This document shows positions 9,917 through 22,651 of a DNA stretch of 64,000 nt, one piece after another; within the stretch, counting starts at the first letter, position 1; every line of letters begins with the position of its first letter. The position numbers and the translations under genes are program-made. Below the pieces are notes generated by a model. That model searched no databases. It was not told the DNA's origin and worked only from the letters and a program-made list of their open reading frames with translations. Source of the DNA: Hirundichthys speculiger (Eukaryota > Chordata > Actinopteri > Beloniformes > Exocoetidae); assembly GCA_018398805.1 (NCBI GenBank), contig JAGFBZ010002248.1, positions 291,299 through 355,298 of the forward strand, read 5' to 3'.

Positions 9917-10508
9917 TATCGTTGGTAACCGATGTCTTGATGGGGCTGTGACAGTCATTGTGGCCTTCAGGAATGAAGCCTCTTTGTTTCTGGAAGCTCT
10001 GGACACCTTTCACCACGATTGCCACCCCGTCCCTCACCCTCTTCCTCAGACTCATCCTCCAGCGGTCCGTGATGATGCTGATGAGTCCGACAGGGAAGCT
10101 GTCGGGTGGAGGGATGTCGGGGTTTCCCACGGCCAGGCTGGGGATAATCCAGATGTAGCCTGGCCCCACAAGTCCCGCCTCCGCCGCCATGGAAAACAGG
10201 TACTGGGCCTCCTCGTGGGAGCAGTAGACCAGCAGGACCTGGGCGTCGATCTGCTGGAGCAGCCGCCGCGCTCTGATATCGTTCGTGCTGTCAGCGGACA
10301 TGTCGAAGGTCAACACGTCCTGCAGCTCCCACAGGAAGTAGCTGGTGTCGGTGAAGGATTTAATGTAATCCACGTAGGCCTCGTAGCCCGGATACATGCT
10401 GGTGATGACCACGAAGCTGTCCCAGTTGTACTCTTCCATCACCTTGAACATCCCGTTGATCTGTTGCTCGATGGAGGATCCCAGCTGGAGGAAGTTGGAG
10501 CCCTCACC
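9907..10508 (-). CDS. grin2c: grin2c coding exon (second visible), amino-terminal domain core
   Basis: This 602-bp minus-strand exon has an acceptor after a long pyrimidine tract (cttcctcttcctccag|GGTGAG) and a donor TTCAG|gtacgc. It enters in phase 0 and leaves two bases of an Arg codon. It encodes residues 147-346: SNFLQLGSSIEQQ, FKVMEEYNWDSFVVITS, LLVYCSHEEAQYLF, AEAGLVGPGYIWIIPSLAVG, FPVGLIS, and LRKRVRDGVAIV. These follow GluN2C closely ([31 protein letters not shown]) and differ more from GluN2A, 2B and 2D. C332 (HNDC) is the expected disulfide partner of C95 in the first exon. N342 (NDT) is a sequon. The domain is extracellular, mediates subunit assembly, and sets open probability. The donor is tandemly duplicated. 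Confidence 0.95.
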
Positions 10509-12591
10509 CTGGAGGAAGAGGAAGAGGAAGGAAACATGGTGTCATCATGAGGACGAGAGCCTTATCTTTATCTGCTGCTCACAATTAGCTCCAGTTTAAT
10601 CCAGTTTAATTAAATCTGCAGAAGTGAAGGTCTCTGGAGGACCCAACATAATTTACACTCGGGGCAAATCGCACACGGAGGAGTGAGTTGGCCAACCGGT
10701 AGGTTTGTAGCGCAGCTCTGACAGGCGCTAAGTGGCTCTGCTTTATTTTGCTCCTCCAGCAGCCGCAGAGCCATTCATCACTTAAACCCACACGTCTCAC
10801 TTCTGCCGCGCAAACACCGACCGCCATCCACGCTCGCAAAGTCAGAGGGATGGCACTATCACAGCGGCCCGCACGTGCTCTGTGATTCATCTGTCTTTTC
10901 TAAAAAAAAAAAAAAAGAAGTGATGACCTTGAGAGACAAACAAAGGAGGCTGCTGCGCCGTCATTATCAGGAGGAGCGGAGGGGGGGGGGAGGGGGGGAG
11001 GGAGACATATTTCAAAGCACCTGGTGGTATTTTGTGTTTTCCCCTTAAGGTTTTCATTCAATCTCCTCCTTATGCAAAGTTTCAAGTTGTTTAAAATTTC
11101 TTCCCCCAGACAAATCGGCCGATTGAACCGCTGTCCTGAAAAAGAAAGCCAGACGTTACGCTGAACCGGCTTTCTTTCATGTCATTCAGGCTCCTGGCCA
11201 TCACATTTTATCACCAAAGAAACCAAAAAAATGGCTTATTTTATGGAAGGAAAAGGGTGTTTATCTCCTTTATCTCCAAAGAGTTTTTTATTAATGCACA
11301 AATGAGATTAAGCTAAAGCTCTGAGAGGAAGGGCTGTTCTGGGTTATTGTTTCTGGGGGAGCGATGCTGATGTCCTTCTGCAGAGGACATGTTTATTTAA
11401 ACTGATCACATGAGCTAAAAGTAAACTAAAAATGTCAAGTCACGGTGCTTCATACGGGGCTGTCGCTATGAGTCCTGTTCACATTAGTGGCCGTCTGGGG
11501 AAGTTTTATTTGGGTTAAATTGTTGTGATCCATATCTCCATTCCCCTGGTCCCGCAGCAGGAATTTTTGGGGATGTTTATGGAGCTGAAACGCATCCATG
11601 CCGAGTTTTACGAACTCGAGAGCTTGACTGCTGGGATGCTTTGACTCGATGGTGGTTCTTTTTCTTCTTTGTTGTCTGTTCAGTTAAACTTGAATCCTTA
11701 CTCCAGAGAATACAAAGGTGAAGGGAGAGAAACTTGGCATTTAGAGGCACTATTGCACCATTAGCAGTTGCCAGACAGTAAAAGTGGTGCACTCTCGCCG
11801 CCAGGTGGCATGGAGTGGTAGTTTGGTAAGTCAGTAGATCTCGCCAGCTCCTTCAAATGGAGACATGAAGACTAAAAGGACTGAGGAGGAGGTCTTCCCT
11901 GTTCCAGACCCCCACTAATAGAAAGACAGCTGTAACCATAGTATTCCTTCTCTTTCGTGACCGACTGTGTGCATCTGCTGAGAAATAAATTCTGTTAAAA
12001 AGAACAATAGCGTTGAGCTTTGATGGGCTCTGGGTTTAATGATGTGAACGCCATGTCCAGTCCGTCGCTGGCGGAGCGCCGTGGTTGGTCGTTGGCCTTC
12101 TGGCACCAGCCTCGAACTCTCCATCAGTCTCCCCAGGACTTCGACCTGGAGTCTTTCAGAGCAAGTTGCCATCTGCCGCCACCTGGACCTCGTGTTCCTT
12201 CACCAGTCTGCCACTGCACGCCCGTTTAATTGGGTAGGTGCAGTTGCTGATGTTGGAAGAGGTCTTTGAGCTCAGAGCACCCCTCTTGATCCCACTAGCT
12301 AACGGACAGCCACCGACTGCTGTCCTGTCATTTCCAGTCCCAGCCAGGTGACACCAGTTGCTGTGGTTCAACACAGTTTCACAGATTTCTGTGTTGCCAC
12401 CTGGCCGATATAAACTAACAATCAATACATTATTGAGATATACACTTGCAGAACACTAAGCAACTCTTGCAGATACCTTATGAAAAATTAATAGATTACT
12501 TTGCAAAGAGAGTTTTATTAGAAATGGGTCCAAAAATGTGAGCAAGAATTTGAGTGCTTGATTGAGGCCAGAAGTCTGATCAATAATCTTG
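10509..12591. other. grin2c 16-kb intron, left part; no gene seen
   Basis: Intron upstream (minus sense) of the 9907-10508 exon. It contains a poly-A run near 10901-10914, a poly-G/AG tract near 10978-11001, and short open stretches near 12000-12400 on both strands that match nothing known to me. Confidence 0.5.
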
Positions 12592-13574
12592 TGGGGCTGA
12601 GTATTGGCAAGGACCTCGCAATACGATATGTATTATTATACTTGGGTCATGATACAATATTATCATGATATCACAATATATTGCGATATTCTACCCAGTT
12701 AATATCAAAATTAAAAGTAGAGATGAAAAATCAAGGTGGTGTATATTAGTGCTGGGCAATATTACGATACATATCGTGGGGACAATATAAAAGTGTGTAT
12801 CGTGCCATTTCTCTTCTATCGTTTCTAACCTAATTTTATCAATTATTACAGCAAATATGTAATTAAATAACCTGCTACGATAAATTTGATAGAATCATAT
12901 CTACTTCTACAAAGTAGCCTTTTATGTTTGCACTTTTATTCATGGTTAATGCCTTAAACAGAGTTCTCTTCAACCCTGATGTTTTACTTTAGACACTTTA
13001 TATTGGTTTGCAAACTTTGCACTACAAGGTTACAGATTTCAGAAAGTTGAAAAAAATTTGTGTTTATTTTTTATAGCTGAACTTCAGTGCAAAAATGTGT
13101 TTTTCCTCTCAGAAACTGTTGTGCACTTTAAAAAAAATGTGAAAGCTACTGTACCTCTGTACCTACCTGTTTTTGCTGCACTAAAATGTATGTTTGTGAC
13201 AGTTCAGCTAAATGTCCTTTCAAAATAAAGTTGAAAAGTAAGCAATGACATTTTTGTCAAACTTTTCAGAGAATAACTGAAAACATACTTTGTGGTATAT
13301 CGTGATATATATCGTTATCGTGATATAAAATAGTCCATATTGTGATATATGATTTTTTCCATATCACCCAGCACTACTGTATATGTTCATCAGATGATAT
13401 TGATCATTAAGAGGACAAATTGAGTCAAAACTATTTGCTTCAAAACAACCTATTTATTGTTTATCATTAGTGTTTTTGAAAAAAAATCAATATTAGGAGC
13501 TGAAAAATCGATATTATATTGGGTGGCCGAAAATCACGATATATTGCCAAATCAATTTTTTTTTCACACCTCTA
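12592..13574 (+). mobile_element. hAT element, family D (GGGGTGAGTATTGGCAAGG), carrying a nested family C copy
   Basis: Flanking 8-mers TAATCTTG (12584-12591) and TAATGTTG (13575-13582) match at 7 of 8. The left end carries GAGTATTGGCAAGGACCTCG; the right end reads AATCGATTTTTTTTTCACACCTCTA. Comparison with the uninterrupted copy at 20329-20687 shows that a 630-bp family C element sits inside, after GTATAT. Without it the element is about 345 bp and non-coding. Confidence 0.85.
12747..13376 (+). mobile_element. hAT MITE, family C (TAGTGCTGGGC ends), nested in D
   Basis: The ends are TAGTGCTGGGCAATA and ATCACCCAGCACTA; flanking 8-mers GTGTATAT and CTGTATAT match at 7 of 8. Near-identical copies lie at 25482-26113 and 41028-41654. 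Both ends are rich in ATATCGTGATAT-like palindromic words. No open frame, so it is a non-autonomous element. The close similarity of the three copies implies recent spread. Confidence 0.9.
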
Positions 13575-16131
13575 TAATGTTGTCTCTTCAGTGTGATGAG
13601 GGTACAATCATCATAAACTGATTCCCATTCAGAACGGCACCATAACTGCTCTTTTATAAAAACTCAACTGCCTTTCTGCTGCAGAAATATAAGTTTTGAC
13701 TCTGGCGTGTTCTTGCTGTAATCGCTCTTTTGGGGCTGATGGCCTGACGACCCCCTCCTGACCTCTCTATCCTGAGCGCCGAGCCCTCAGAGTCCAGAAA
13801 ATGGAGGGTTCAGGTATCGTGAGACCGATGGAGGCCTGTGATCTTATTCATCCCGTCTCCCCGCCGTCCTTGAGAAGTTCTGCGGTCTGGTGATGTACGA
13901 GCGTCACCCAGGCTGTTGCCGAGCTACGTAATAAGTCTGTCACGCGTGCCTGCTTCTTCTTTATCAGATCAGAATTGGTGTTAAAGTACAGCCGCAGTAT
14001 AAATGAAATTAATCCCGTATCTGTTCTCTGGCAGCTATTCTTTCATTTCTATTTCACCAAGTAAAATATTTTTCCCTTTAAAAAAAGCCTGGTATCTCTT
14101 GGCTTTGTGTTATATTTGCATAATTGGGCATCTTTCATATGAATTGGTACGAACCCTCCGTGGACTGAGATGGATTAGTCTGCTCCGGAGGCCGGCCGGC
14201 AGCATACATCCACTCGGGGCGCAGAGATCTTATGCAGGTCAGTCACGCAGGAGCTCAAGATCATATAAATCTAGTCATTTTCCTCTTCGCCTCAGAGTCC
14301 CACAACAAATCTGTCTGTGTTATTGCCTCAATCCTGTACATGCAGCAGGCTGTTCCTGCATCTGTAGCACCATAACTTGGTGTTAAGGCATCTGAGGGCT
14401 GTAGTGCAGGTGTCTGTTTTTTTTAAAATATATATATATACTAGTTAGTTTGGGCTTGTGTTTCTGTGTGAGTGTATGTTTGCATTTCTATGTACATAAA
14501 CACTTCATATCTGAGTCCTCCGAAAACTAAAAACACAACAGCTCAATTAGCGAGAGCAGACTGATGGCTCGGTCCAAACGAGCCCGGGGCATCGCCGCAG
14601 GCTCGGAGGCTGAAGTCACGACCGCCCGTCAGTGTGCGGAGCACGTAGAGCGCCGGCCGAGGCGTGCGCTCGTAGAAAATGAAGTGCAGGCGGCGGTCGT
14701 TTCCACAAAGAGCAAATTTAACTCCCCACCTGTAGCGGTCGCTCGGAGTCGAATGGAGTTTTGTGAATTCGGGAGGCTTCAAGCGAGCAAATGTTATGAT
14801 GCTGTCTGAAGACAGATGTGCTTTTATGAAGTCTAGAAGTGCAGACTTTCAAAGGTTGATATGAAAGGTGCTTCCTTTTGTTTTTGATCATTTTCCAGGG
14901 ACTTTTGTTTTCTGTTTCTGTAGTCAGAGAAGCAGCTGGATCTTTGTCGAACCGTCCAGAAGGTGTACAACACAGGGGTGTCAATTCTCCGCGGATTCGC
15001 TGATTTCAGAGTTTTTTTCCATCCTGGGGGTCATTTTTGAGATACGTGCAGATCCGGTTTAATATTTTCGGGGGGGGGGGGGGTACCCTCCACCACCACC
15101 AACGTGATGTGAATTCTCGATTGCGATTGGTTGATTGAGTGATTGAGACCAGAGCATGCGCAATGAGCCCGTTGACAATACAGCCGCTATCACAGCCAAA
15201 TCAACCTTCAAGTAAGCCTGTAACACATATTTTCTGATATTTCTCCCTTTGTTGTTTGGATGAATGATTATTAGCTTTAAATTCACAGGAGAGATGTTTA
15301 TTCCTCATTGTACTTATTTATTGTTAGACAACGCGAATGAAATATACAGCGCTTCTCACCACTGGTAAATGTAGCTAGGAAACGAAAGCTCGTCTGCCTC
15401 GACACCGGCGTGGTCCTGTTTCATCCCGCTTAGCAATGTAACCTCCAAGTACATTTAAATTGCCAATTTCTGAAGTGCTCAGTTTACATATTAGGGCAAT
15501 TATATGATAATTCAATTCTAAAAAAATCTCCCGACGCTGACCCCCCCCCCCTCTCAAAATAGAAAACTCCTCGAATCTACATGATTCACGTAGGTCTCTT
15601 TTTGACTTCAAAACGGCAAATTTCGCTGAAAGGTGGGGGATTTTCATGCCTGAAGTATTAGTTATTCAGCAGAGCTTTTTGTGATTTAAAAAAAAAAATT
15701 AAGGAAAGCTAATGTTCAGAGTTATAGGCATCAGAAATGTTGAATTTAACATGCTATTTTCTATAACTCTTACTAAAGTTTTGGATCCATGTATCTTGTT
15801 GTCAGTGATGTTTAACTGTTGAAGTTCACCAGTGACTGAATCACTAGTCATTCTGAATTTTTACCTTTAATAGGCAACTTAATTGTTTTATAACAACTCC
15901 TTTTATTTTTGATATCTAACCTCAGCCTTATGCTCAGTGGATTCTCACATTAGCAGGAATAATTAAACTTTGTGCCATTTTTATCTTTTATTTTCTGTTG
16001 AGGGAAAGTAAGAATTGGATTTTAAGTATGAGCAAGTATGCAAACCTGTGCAGTGAGGCACCAGATTGCGAGTTTTGTGTTTCATTATGTAACGTCAATT
16101 ATCCCCCCAGGTATATTGTAAAGGCTTAAGG
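13575..16131. other. grin2c intron, no gene seen
   Basis: Mostly unique-looking sequence. A GC-rich patch at about 14560-14760 gives open frames on both strands without a recognisable product. A G-run lies near 15070-15082 and a C-run near 15541-15552. The word ACAGGGGTGTCAA near 14971 resembles the end of the repeat at 16132, but I see no second end. Confidence 0.5.
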
Positions 16132-16193
16132 CAGGGGTGTCAAACTGATCCGTTAAAGGCTGCAGGTTTTTGTTTCAACCATGCAGAAACACA

Positions 16194-16237
16194 AAGAACA
16201 TTTTTTTACTTACAAATTGTAAGTAAAAAATGTTCTT
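16194..16237. repeat. Near-perfect hairpin, 18-19 bp arms
   Basis: AAGAACATTTTTTTACTTA, a 7-base loop CAAATTG, then the inverse with one fewer T. A third, direct copy of the right arm follows near 16286-16305. It could fold as a stem-loop in DNA or RNA. Confidence 0.85.
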
Positions 16238-16386
16238 TTCACTATCAAACATTTTCAGTAAAATGTTTAGTCTGTTGGATCTTCAGTAAGTAAAAAATGT
16301 TCTTTTCATTATCAAAGTAACAATATGGACAAATACACAATGCTGTGCTCAGAATGCCTCCTTAAGCACCTCCAAATTTTCTCGAG

Positions 16387-16438
16387 CCCCCCCCCCCCCC
16401 CCCCCCCCCCCGCCCCCCCCCCCCCCCCCCCCCCCCCC
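16387..16438 (+). repeat. Poly-C block, about 52 bases with one G
   Basis: C25, one G at 16412, then C26. Such a block can form G-quadruplex or i-motif structures and is a likely place for assembly or base-calling error. Confidence 0.9.
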
Positions 16439-16477
16439 GCTTCAGTGTTTTTTTCCAATTTCCCGTTGACACCCCTG

Positions 16478-17608
16478 ACAACAGAACCATCGCTAGATGA
16501 GCTGTGGATGACCACAAACCTTCAAACACAACCTTTTTAAATGCATTTTAGACTCCAAAGTCAGTCAGCACACATTGAGTGTGGTTTTCTCTCTTTTGGC
16601 GCTGCACCTTCAGAGGATGAACAGGATCACCTCCAACAGCTTCTGCAAATATCTGAAGCTTGTTTAACAAATTCCAGGAGTGTGTTGAGCTCTAATCTCC
16701 AGCTGCTCTGCACAGTTGGCTACAGTGAATAATATGCAGTTTATAACAACAGGTGAGATGAAGGGTGGTTCGACTTTGATTTCTGAGTTCTGAGTTTGTC
16801 CTGCAGTCTGATGATCTGCTGTTTGTGAGGGAGGGATTCAAGAAAGTTATTTATTTTTTCTGAATAACGTAGGACTTGTGACAGCTTCCCAGGCGTCACA
16901 GTAAGACAAAATGTATGAAAATGTCACATTCAGGTGTTCATGGAATCAGTTTTTAATTTGCGACAAACACAATGTCTTAAGATACAAAAAAAATGAGACA
17001 CAAATAAAAGCTTTGATCGTGATTAGTTTTGCTTCACAGCGATTACAAGAACAATGTAATCGAGGAAAAAAAAACTCATTTAAAATTAAAACTTATTTAG
17101 TATCCTTTGTGTAACATCCAGTCACGTTGAGTTTATCCAAGTCATATCAAGGTCACACTGGTGTTTCTGACCAAAAGTACATTTAAGGGATTATTTGAAC
17201 GGCTCGACCAGCGTTCGTTGGCATGAATCATTTTTTATTTAGTCCAAAGTTTAAAGATCCCACATTATGCAACTTTGATCCCTACTCATATTGATCAAGT
17301 GACACTTTTGACTCAAAAGCTCTCTGGGTCTGTTAGATCAAGCAACCTAAATCCTCTATTTTCTGTGTGCTCTGGTGAGCACCGTGTATGGGTTCCCCCC
17401 CCCACTGCTCCCCACTCCCTCTGCCTGTTACTGGTGACCTTCCTAAACCAATCGGACACATTATTATGTTTGTTTTTTTTTTAAAACTGCATCGCGTCTA
17501 AGCTGGGGGTGAGTATTGGCAAGGACCTCACATAAAGCTGCTCATCTCACACCATAATATACCCCCTGGTGAGCACAGAGCTTTGTTGTTGATATAATTT
17601 AGTTTAGT
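16478..17608. other. grin2c intron with a family D fragment at about 17509-17545
   Basis: No gene seen. GGGGGTGAGTATTGGCAAGGACCTCA at about 17511 is the left end of family D, cut off after some 35 bp. A poly-T run precedes it. Confidence 0.5.
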
Positions 17609-18571
17609 TAGGGATGCACGATAACTGTTTTTTAAAGCCGATACCGATAACCGATAACTTTCAGCTTCTAAGGGCCAATTCCGATACTGATAACCGATAA
17701 CACACACATATACCTAAGATCATTACATCAATACTATGAACAAAACCAAAAATAGTTTGGACTCTTTAAATGAACAGATATTTATTTTTTCCAATGAAAA
17801 ACTTTTGGCAAGCCTCTCAAACATTTTCGTAAAGATATCAAACAAACCTATTTGATATCTCACATTAACTTAAATAAGGTTCATTACTGACTGATATAAA
17901 AAATAAAGGCTCCTTGAACTGATGGAAATACATGCATCAGAATTACTAACTGAAAAAATACATTCCTGAATGACAATAAAAAATAATGCACAGGTCATAA
18001 TGTACTGACACAAGTTAGACTTGTCTGTGTAAATAAACTGAAAAAATATAGTAACAAAAAATTACATTTAAAGGATTTTGGCTTGTGGTTCCATTCAAAT
18101 GAATGCCTTTAATTAAAGTAAATAAGGTTTGGTATTTTTAGTTTTTTTTTAAGCTCATGGAAGCTTTAGATAAGTGAGAGATGATGGCGAGGAGCGGAGA
18201 GGGAATGGGCGCGGAGGGGAGCTGGCTTGCTCATGTTAGCTCACGTTAGCGCAATTTCAAAATACTGCAAATATCAATGCAAGTCAGCAACTACCAGAAT
18301 TATGACCGAGTTAACAAGTTGTTTTCTGGCGTGAGGGGTATTCTTGATTTTCCATACCGAGATTTCGTTTTTCTGATTATACCGACGTCACTTGAACATA
18401 ACATTCATTGCCGGTCATTCAAGGCTCAGAGGGAGCGAGACACTGCTGTGTTGACAGAAATATATATGTTATCGGGGCTATTCGTCGTGATATCGGACTT
18501 ATCGGGATGACGTCATAATTTCCTGTTATCGGCCCGATAGTTATCGGGTCGATAATTATCGTGCACCCCTA
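17609..18571 (-). mobile_element. hAT element, family H
   Basis: Exact 8-bp duplication AGTTTAGT at 17601-17608 and 18572-18579. The ends are TAGGGATGCACGATAAC and TTATCGTGCACCCCTA. Orientation is opposite to the copy at 1963. Compared with the copy at 21516, the BED-finger region is largely deleted, so this 963-bp copy is non-coding. Confidence 0.88.
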
Positions 18572-20284
18572 AGTTTAGTATAATTTAAGTGTGTGAGGGT
18601 ATGAATTCATAGCTCAGAATGGAAGTTTCTAGACTTGCAGATCTCCTCTCATTTCTTAGGAAAAAAAACGCTGCCTTTCAACGTCTGAGGGTTTCGTGAC
18701 CACCAGTCAAATCGTGCAGTGCAGTTCACGATCAGAGCACATTTAATTAAAGCTTACCTTCTCAGGGCTGATATTACATTCTCAAGGGTAAATTATACTG
18801 AACTTTTAAGTGCCTTGGTGTTTAAATCTTTACGCTGCCTGACTGTTTCTGAGGGACTGGCAGCAACACCTTGACTCTCTGGACGACGTGGCCCGATAGC
18901 TCAAGGTTACCTGGATACGTCGTGTGGGTGATGGATCGACTCGCACGCGTTCAGAATCTGAAGGCAGCGAGATGTAATGATGGGATGTAGCTTATACCGT
19001 CCCTGATCGCAGGAGTCGACGCTCCCCCTCTCAGTCCCTCTGTTAAGACCATTTCTGGCCGCAGCTCTTAATGCGACATATGTGATCCTCCGCCGCCCAG
19101 CAGGAAGTGGCCTGGCTGCTGACGTCACCTAGACTCTGCCCGGTGACCAGAAACGGGCATCTACCGTTATTCCCTGCTCATTTACCAGCAGATAGAAAAC
19201 TGCAAAGCTCAAACACACAGCTCATTTAACGTGAGAAAATTCTTGACATTTTAAACTTCTGTTGTGAGCTTATGATAAATCTGCCTCAGTGTGAAAGTAT
19301 TAATCTTGATTAAAAACTGTTTCTATTAAAAGCAAGCTTATTTTTGAAGCCGTTTTCAGAAAATTGACATTAAGGATTTACACCAGTGATGTGTTAAAGC
19401 TTTCCAAGATTAAATGCAGCATTTTAATACTTTAAAAGACCCGTGTCTATAAAATTACGTTCGTACTAAACCAACCTTTTTGGAGGAGAAGTTTGTTGTC
19501 ATGTAACGGATCAGATAAAGTTTACATGTGAATAAAATACCTTAATTGATGTTTTTGAAGTATATTTGTATGCTGTGTATCTTCAAGTACATACTTTCAT
19601 TTGCAGATCATTTAAGTGCTGTATGAAAATAATGCATTATATGAATACTGAATACTAAATTATATTTTGTTTTTTGAAGGTGATGAAACTGATGCAAGAA
19701 ATGCATGTTTTTAAAGGGGCTGGTTTTCCTCTGTGGAGTATCGGTTCTCGTATTTGGAGTATTTGGGAGCTAAATTGAGACAAATTGCTGCAGTTTTGGG
19801 AAGCGCCAGCTGTGTTTAGTCCTCCATCCATCGCAGCTGGTTTATCGGGTTCCACTCCATCCGTCTATTTCTCATTGTAGCTTCCTTTGAGCTCGACGAA
19901 CACCTTTGTGCTTCCATGCAAATATGAATCTGCACACAGATTGCATTGATGAACCCTTTAAGCGCATTATTACCAGGATTGATAATGCACAGTATTTAGC
20001 TACAGGTCTCAGATTAGCACACTTATGAAACAAAGTCTACTCGGATAGGAATACTGAAGTAATGTAACAGCCAGCTGCATACGCCAGTCAAAACTGTTTA
20101 TTTTTTCTGTCACATGTTGTTCACTTTCTCTATTTTTGTGTTTTGATTAGGTTTTTAGAAGATGACCTCATGGGCAATGTTTTACTGATGTTTGAAAAGT
20201 TGTTTAACTGCACCGGTCGGTTCTGGTGCCGTTAAAATCAATGTATTCAGGAGGCCAAAAAAAATCCATGAATAATTGGTCTGA
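18572..20284. other. grin2c intron, no gene seen
   Basis: No repeat boundary or exon I can support. A GC-richer patch near 18950-19140 gives a 73-codon open stretch on the minus strand without recognisable content. Confidence 0.45.
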
Positions 20285-20795
20285 AACATTTAAACATTTA
20301 AATAAGTGACCTTTACACTACTTTTGAATAGGGGTGAGTATTGGCAAGGACCTCGCAATATAATATGCATCATGATACTTGGGTCACGATATATTATCGC
20401 GATATCACGGTATTCTACCCAGTTAATATCAAAATTAAAAGAAGGGATGAAAAATCGAATTGCTGTATATGTTCATCAGATGATATTGATCATTCAGAGG
20501 ACAAATTGAGTCAAAACTATTTGCTTCAAAACAACCTATTTATTGTTTATTATTAGTGTTTTTGCATATTTAAGTAACCAATAGTAACCAAAAAAAAAAA
20601 TCGATATTAGGAGCTGAAAAATCAATATTATATTGGGTGGTCGAAAATCACGGTATATTGCCAAATCGATTTTTTTTCACACCCCTACTTTTGAATTCAT
20701 TATTTGATTTTGCGTATACAATGCGATTAATCGTGATTAATCAGGGAAATAATGCGATTAATCGCGATTAAAATTTTAATCGTTGCCCAGCTCTA
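20285..20795 (-). mobile_element. hAT family F fragment interrupted by family D
   Basis: The right edge AATCGCGATTAAAATTTTAATCGTTGCCCAGCTCTA is the inverse of the family F end at 32925. The F sequence continues on both sides of the D insertion (CATTTAAATAAGTG...ACTTTTGAATTCATTATTTG), matching 33000-33060. Only one F terminus is present. Confidence 0.75.
20329..20687 (+). mobile_element. hAT MITE, family D, nested in F
   Basis: Exact 8-bp duplication CTTTTGAA at 20321-20328 and 20688-20695. The ends are TAGGGGTG and CACCCCTA. This 359-bp copy is the cleanest family D reference in the window. TATCGCGATAT-like words cluster near both ends. No coding region. Confidence 0.92.
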
Positions 20796-21515
20796 GTTTT
20801 ATCTATTTTAGGTTTTCTATTCTAGATCTGCTATTTAGTCCAGTTTTACGTGGGGGGGTTGGTGGTTGGTTCTGGTTGCTGTAGTGCTGACCCGAGCTCC
20901 GCTCTCCCCTGGGTTGTTGTTGGGGTCCATAAGGCGAAGCATAAGGCGAATCATCACACCAACCTTGACCAAATCACTTCATGTCACATTCGAGCATCGG
21001 ATGAACATGCTCAGACTTGTTTTCAGCACCGTGTCACGCTCCCCGCCAGCTGCTTCCTGTGAACTTTATCTTCTTCGGGTCGTGTAATAACTCTGCTGCC
21101 GGATTTAAAACACACAACGTGGTCGTGGAGCCGACTGAGTTCAAACTGTGGACGAGACAGACGGCGGAGAAAAAGGTGCTGCTGCTCCAGTTCTGTGAAC
21201 ATACTCGGGGTCATCTTCCTTCAAAGACGGTCACAGTTTTGCTCCAGTCCGCCTCATGTTTTGTTCTTTTAAACTACTCGCAGGATTGTGATCTGATAAA
21301 CTGCAGGATGGAGCCTCAAAGGATTTCTGGCAGTTGTAGGTCAATGTTAATGAACTAAATGCATCATGATAGGACATTCTATTAAACATGTTAGAGAATT
21401 ATTAAACAAACACACCAGTTTTAAGGTGTTTATAGTAGCACAAGTAATTTGATGGCGTCTGACGTTAAAATATCAGCTTAGATTTGATTTGAAAGAATAC
21501 TTTGAATATTTGAAG
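20796..21515. other. grin2c intron, no gene seen
   Basis: Overlapping open stretches on both strands near 20850-21360 match no family I know, and no splice pair supports them. A short repeat AAGGCGAA occurs twice near 20931-20949. Confidence 0.45.
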
Positions 21516-22651
21516 TAGGGATGCATGATAACTGTTTTTTAAAACCGATAACCGATAACTTTCAGCTCCTAAAGGCCGATACCGATAACCGATAACACAC
21601 ACATATACCTAAGATCATTACATCAATACTATGAACAAAATCAAAAACAGTTTGGACTCTTTAAATGAACAGATATTAATTTTTTCCAATGAAAAACTAT
21701 TGTCAAGCCTCTCAAACATTTTCATAAAGCTATCAAACAAACATATTTGATATCTCACATTAACTTAAATAAGGTTCATTACTGACTGATATAAAAAGTA
21801 AAGGCTCCTTGAACTGATGGAAATACATGCATCAGAATTACTAACTGAAAAAGATTAACATTTAAAGGATTTTGGCTTGTGGTTCCATTTAAATTAATAC
21901 CTTTAATTAAAGTAAATGAGGTTCAGTAGTTTTTGTTTTTTATTTTTTAATCTCATGGGAGCTTTAGATGAGAGGAATGAGGGAGAGGAGAGGGGAGGGG
22001 AGGGGAGACTGCTGCTGGCTTGCGCATGTTAGCATTAGCTTCCGTTAGCTCACATTAGCATGATTTCAAAACTCCATGGAAGTGATTGTTATGTTGTAGG
22101 TGGCTGATCAGGTTTTACGTATTAAAGCTTGTGCTTCCCTCCTCGTAGAATTCACTCGGAGGATTCGTCACAAATAATCACCAAACTATCTTCTTCTAAA
22201 ACTTTAACAAAGTTCCACGCCGCCATGTTTGTTGTGATCAGTACGCTGTGCTGCATGCTGCATTCAAGGTGTAACGTAAATTCCCACGTTCCCTCGTTTG
22301 CTAGTCGTTCTTTCAGCTTTTTCTATTTTTTTCTTTTTTTATGTGTAACATTTGGGAAAATACTGCGAATATCAATTAAAGTCAGCAACTACTAAAATTA
22401 TGACCGAGTTAACGAGTTGTTTTCTGGCATGAGGGGGTATTCTTAATTTTCCTTATTGAGTAATCATTTTTCTGATTATGCTGACGTCACTTGAACATAA
22501 CATTCACTGCTGGTCATTAAAGAGTCAGAGGGAGCGAGACACTTCTGTGTTGACAAAAATTTGTTATCGGGACTATTCGTCGTGATATCGGACTTATCGA
22601 TATGACGTCATAATTTCCTGATATCGGCCCGATAGTTATCGTGCACCCCTA
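21516..22651 (-). mobile_element. hAT element, family H, with decayed BED finger
   Basis: The flanking 8-mers ATTTGAAG (21508-21515) and ATTTAAAG (22652-22659) match at 7 of 8. The ends are TAGGGATGCATGATAAC and GTGCACCCCTA. On the minus strand around 22230-22140 the decayed BED-finger start is recognisable (GTGGAACTTTGTTAAAG...), with breaks. The 1136-bp copy is non-functional. Confidence 0.87.

Larger units (their letters stand above)
16132..16477. mobile_element. Short element with CAGGGGTGTCAA / TTGACACCCCTG ends (hAT-like)
   Basis: Perfect inverse 12-bp ends: CAGGGGTGTCAA at the left, and GTTGACACCCCTG on the right ending at 16477. This terminus is typical of hAT/Charlie-type elements. 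The interior holds a hairpin (16194-16237), an additional AGTAAGTAAAAAATGTTCTT copy, and a poly-C block of about 52 bases. No clear target duplication, and no coding region. Confidence 0.6.

Noticed and set aside
9948..10550. 200-codon plus-strand frame opposite the grin2c exon
   Set aside because: Antisense shadow of the minus-strand coding exon.
14543..14809. GC-rich open frames on both strands near 14.6 kb
   Set aside because: No recognisable motif and no splice sites; likely GC-rich intron sequence with few stops.
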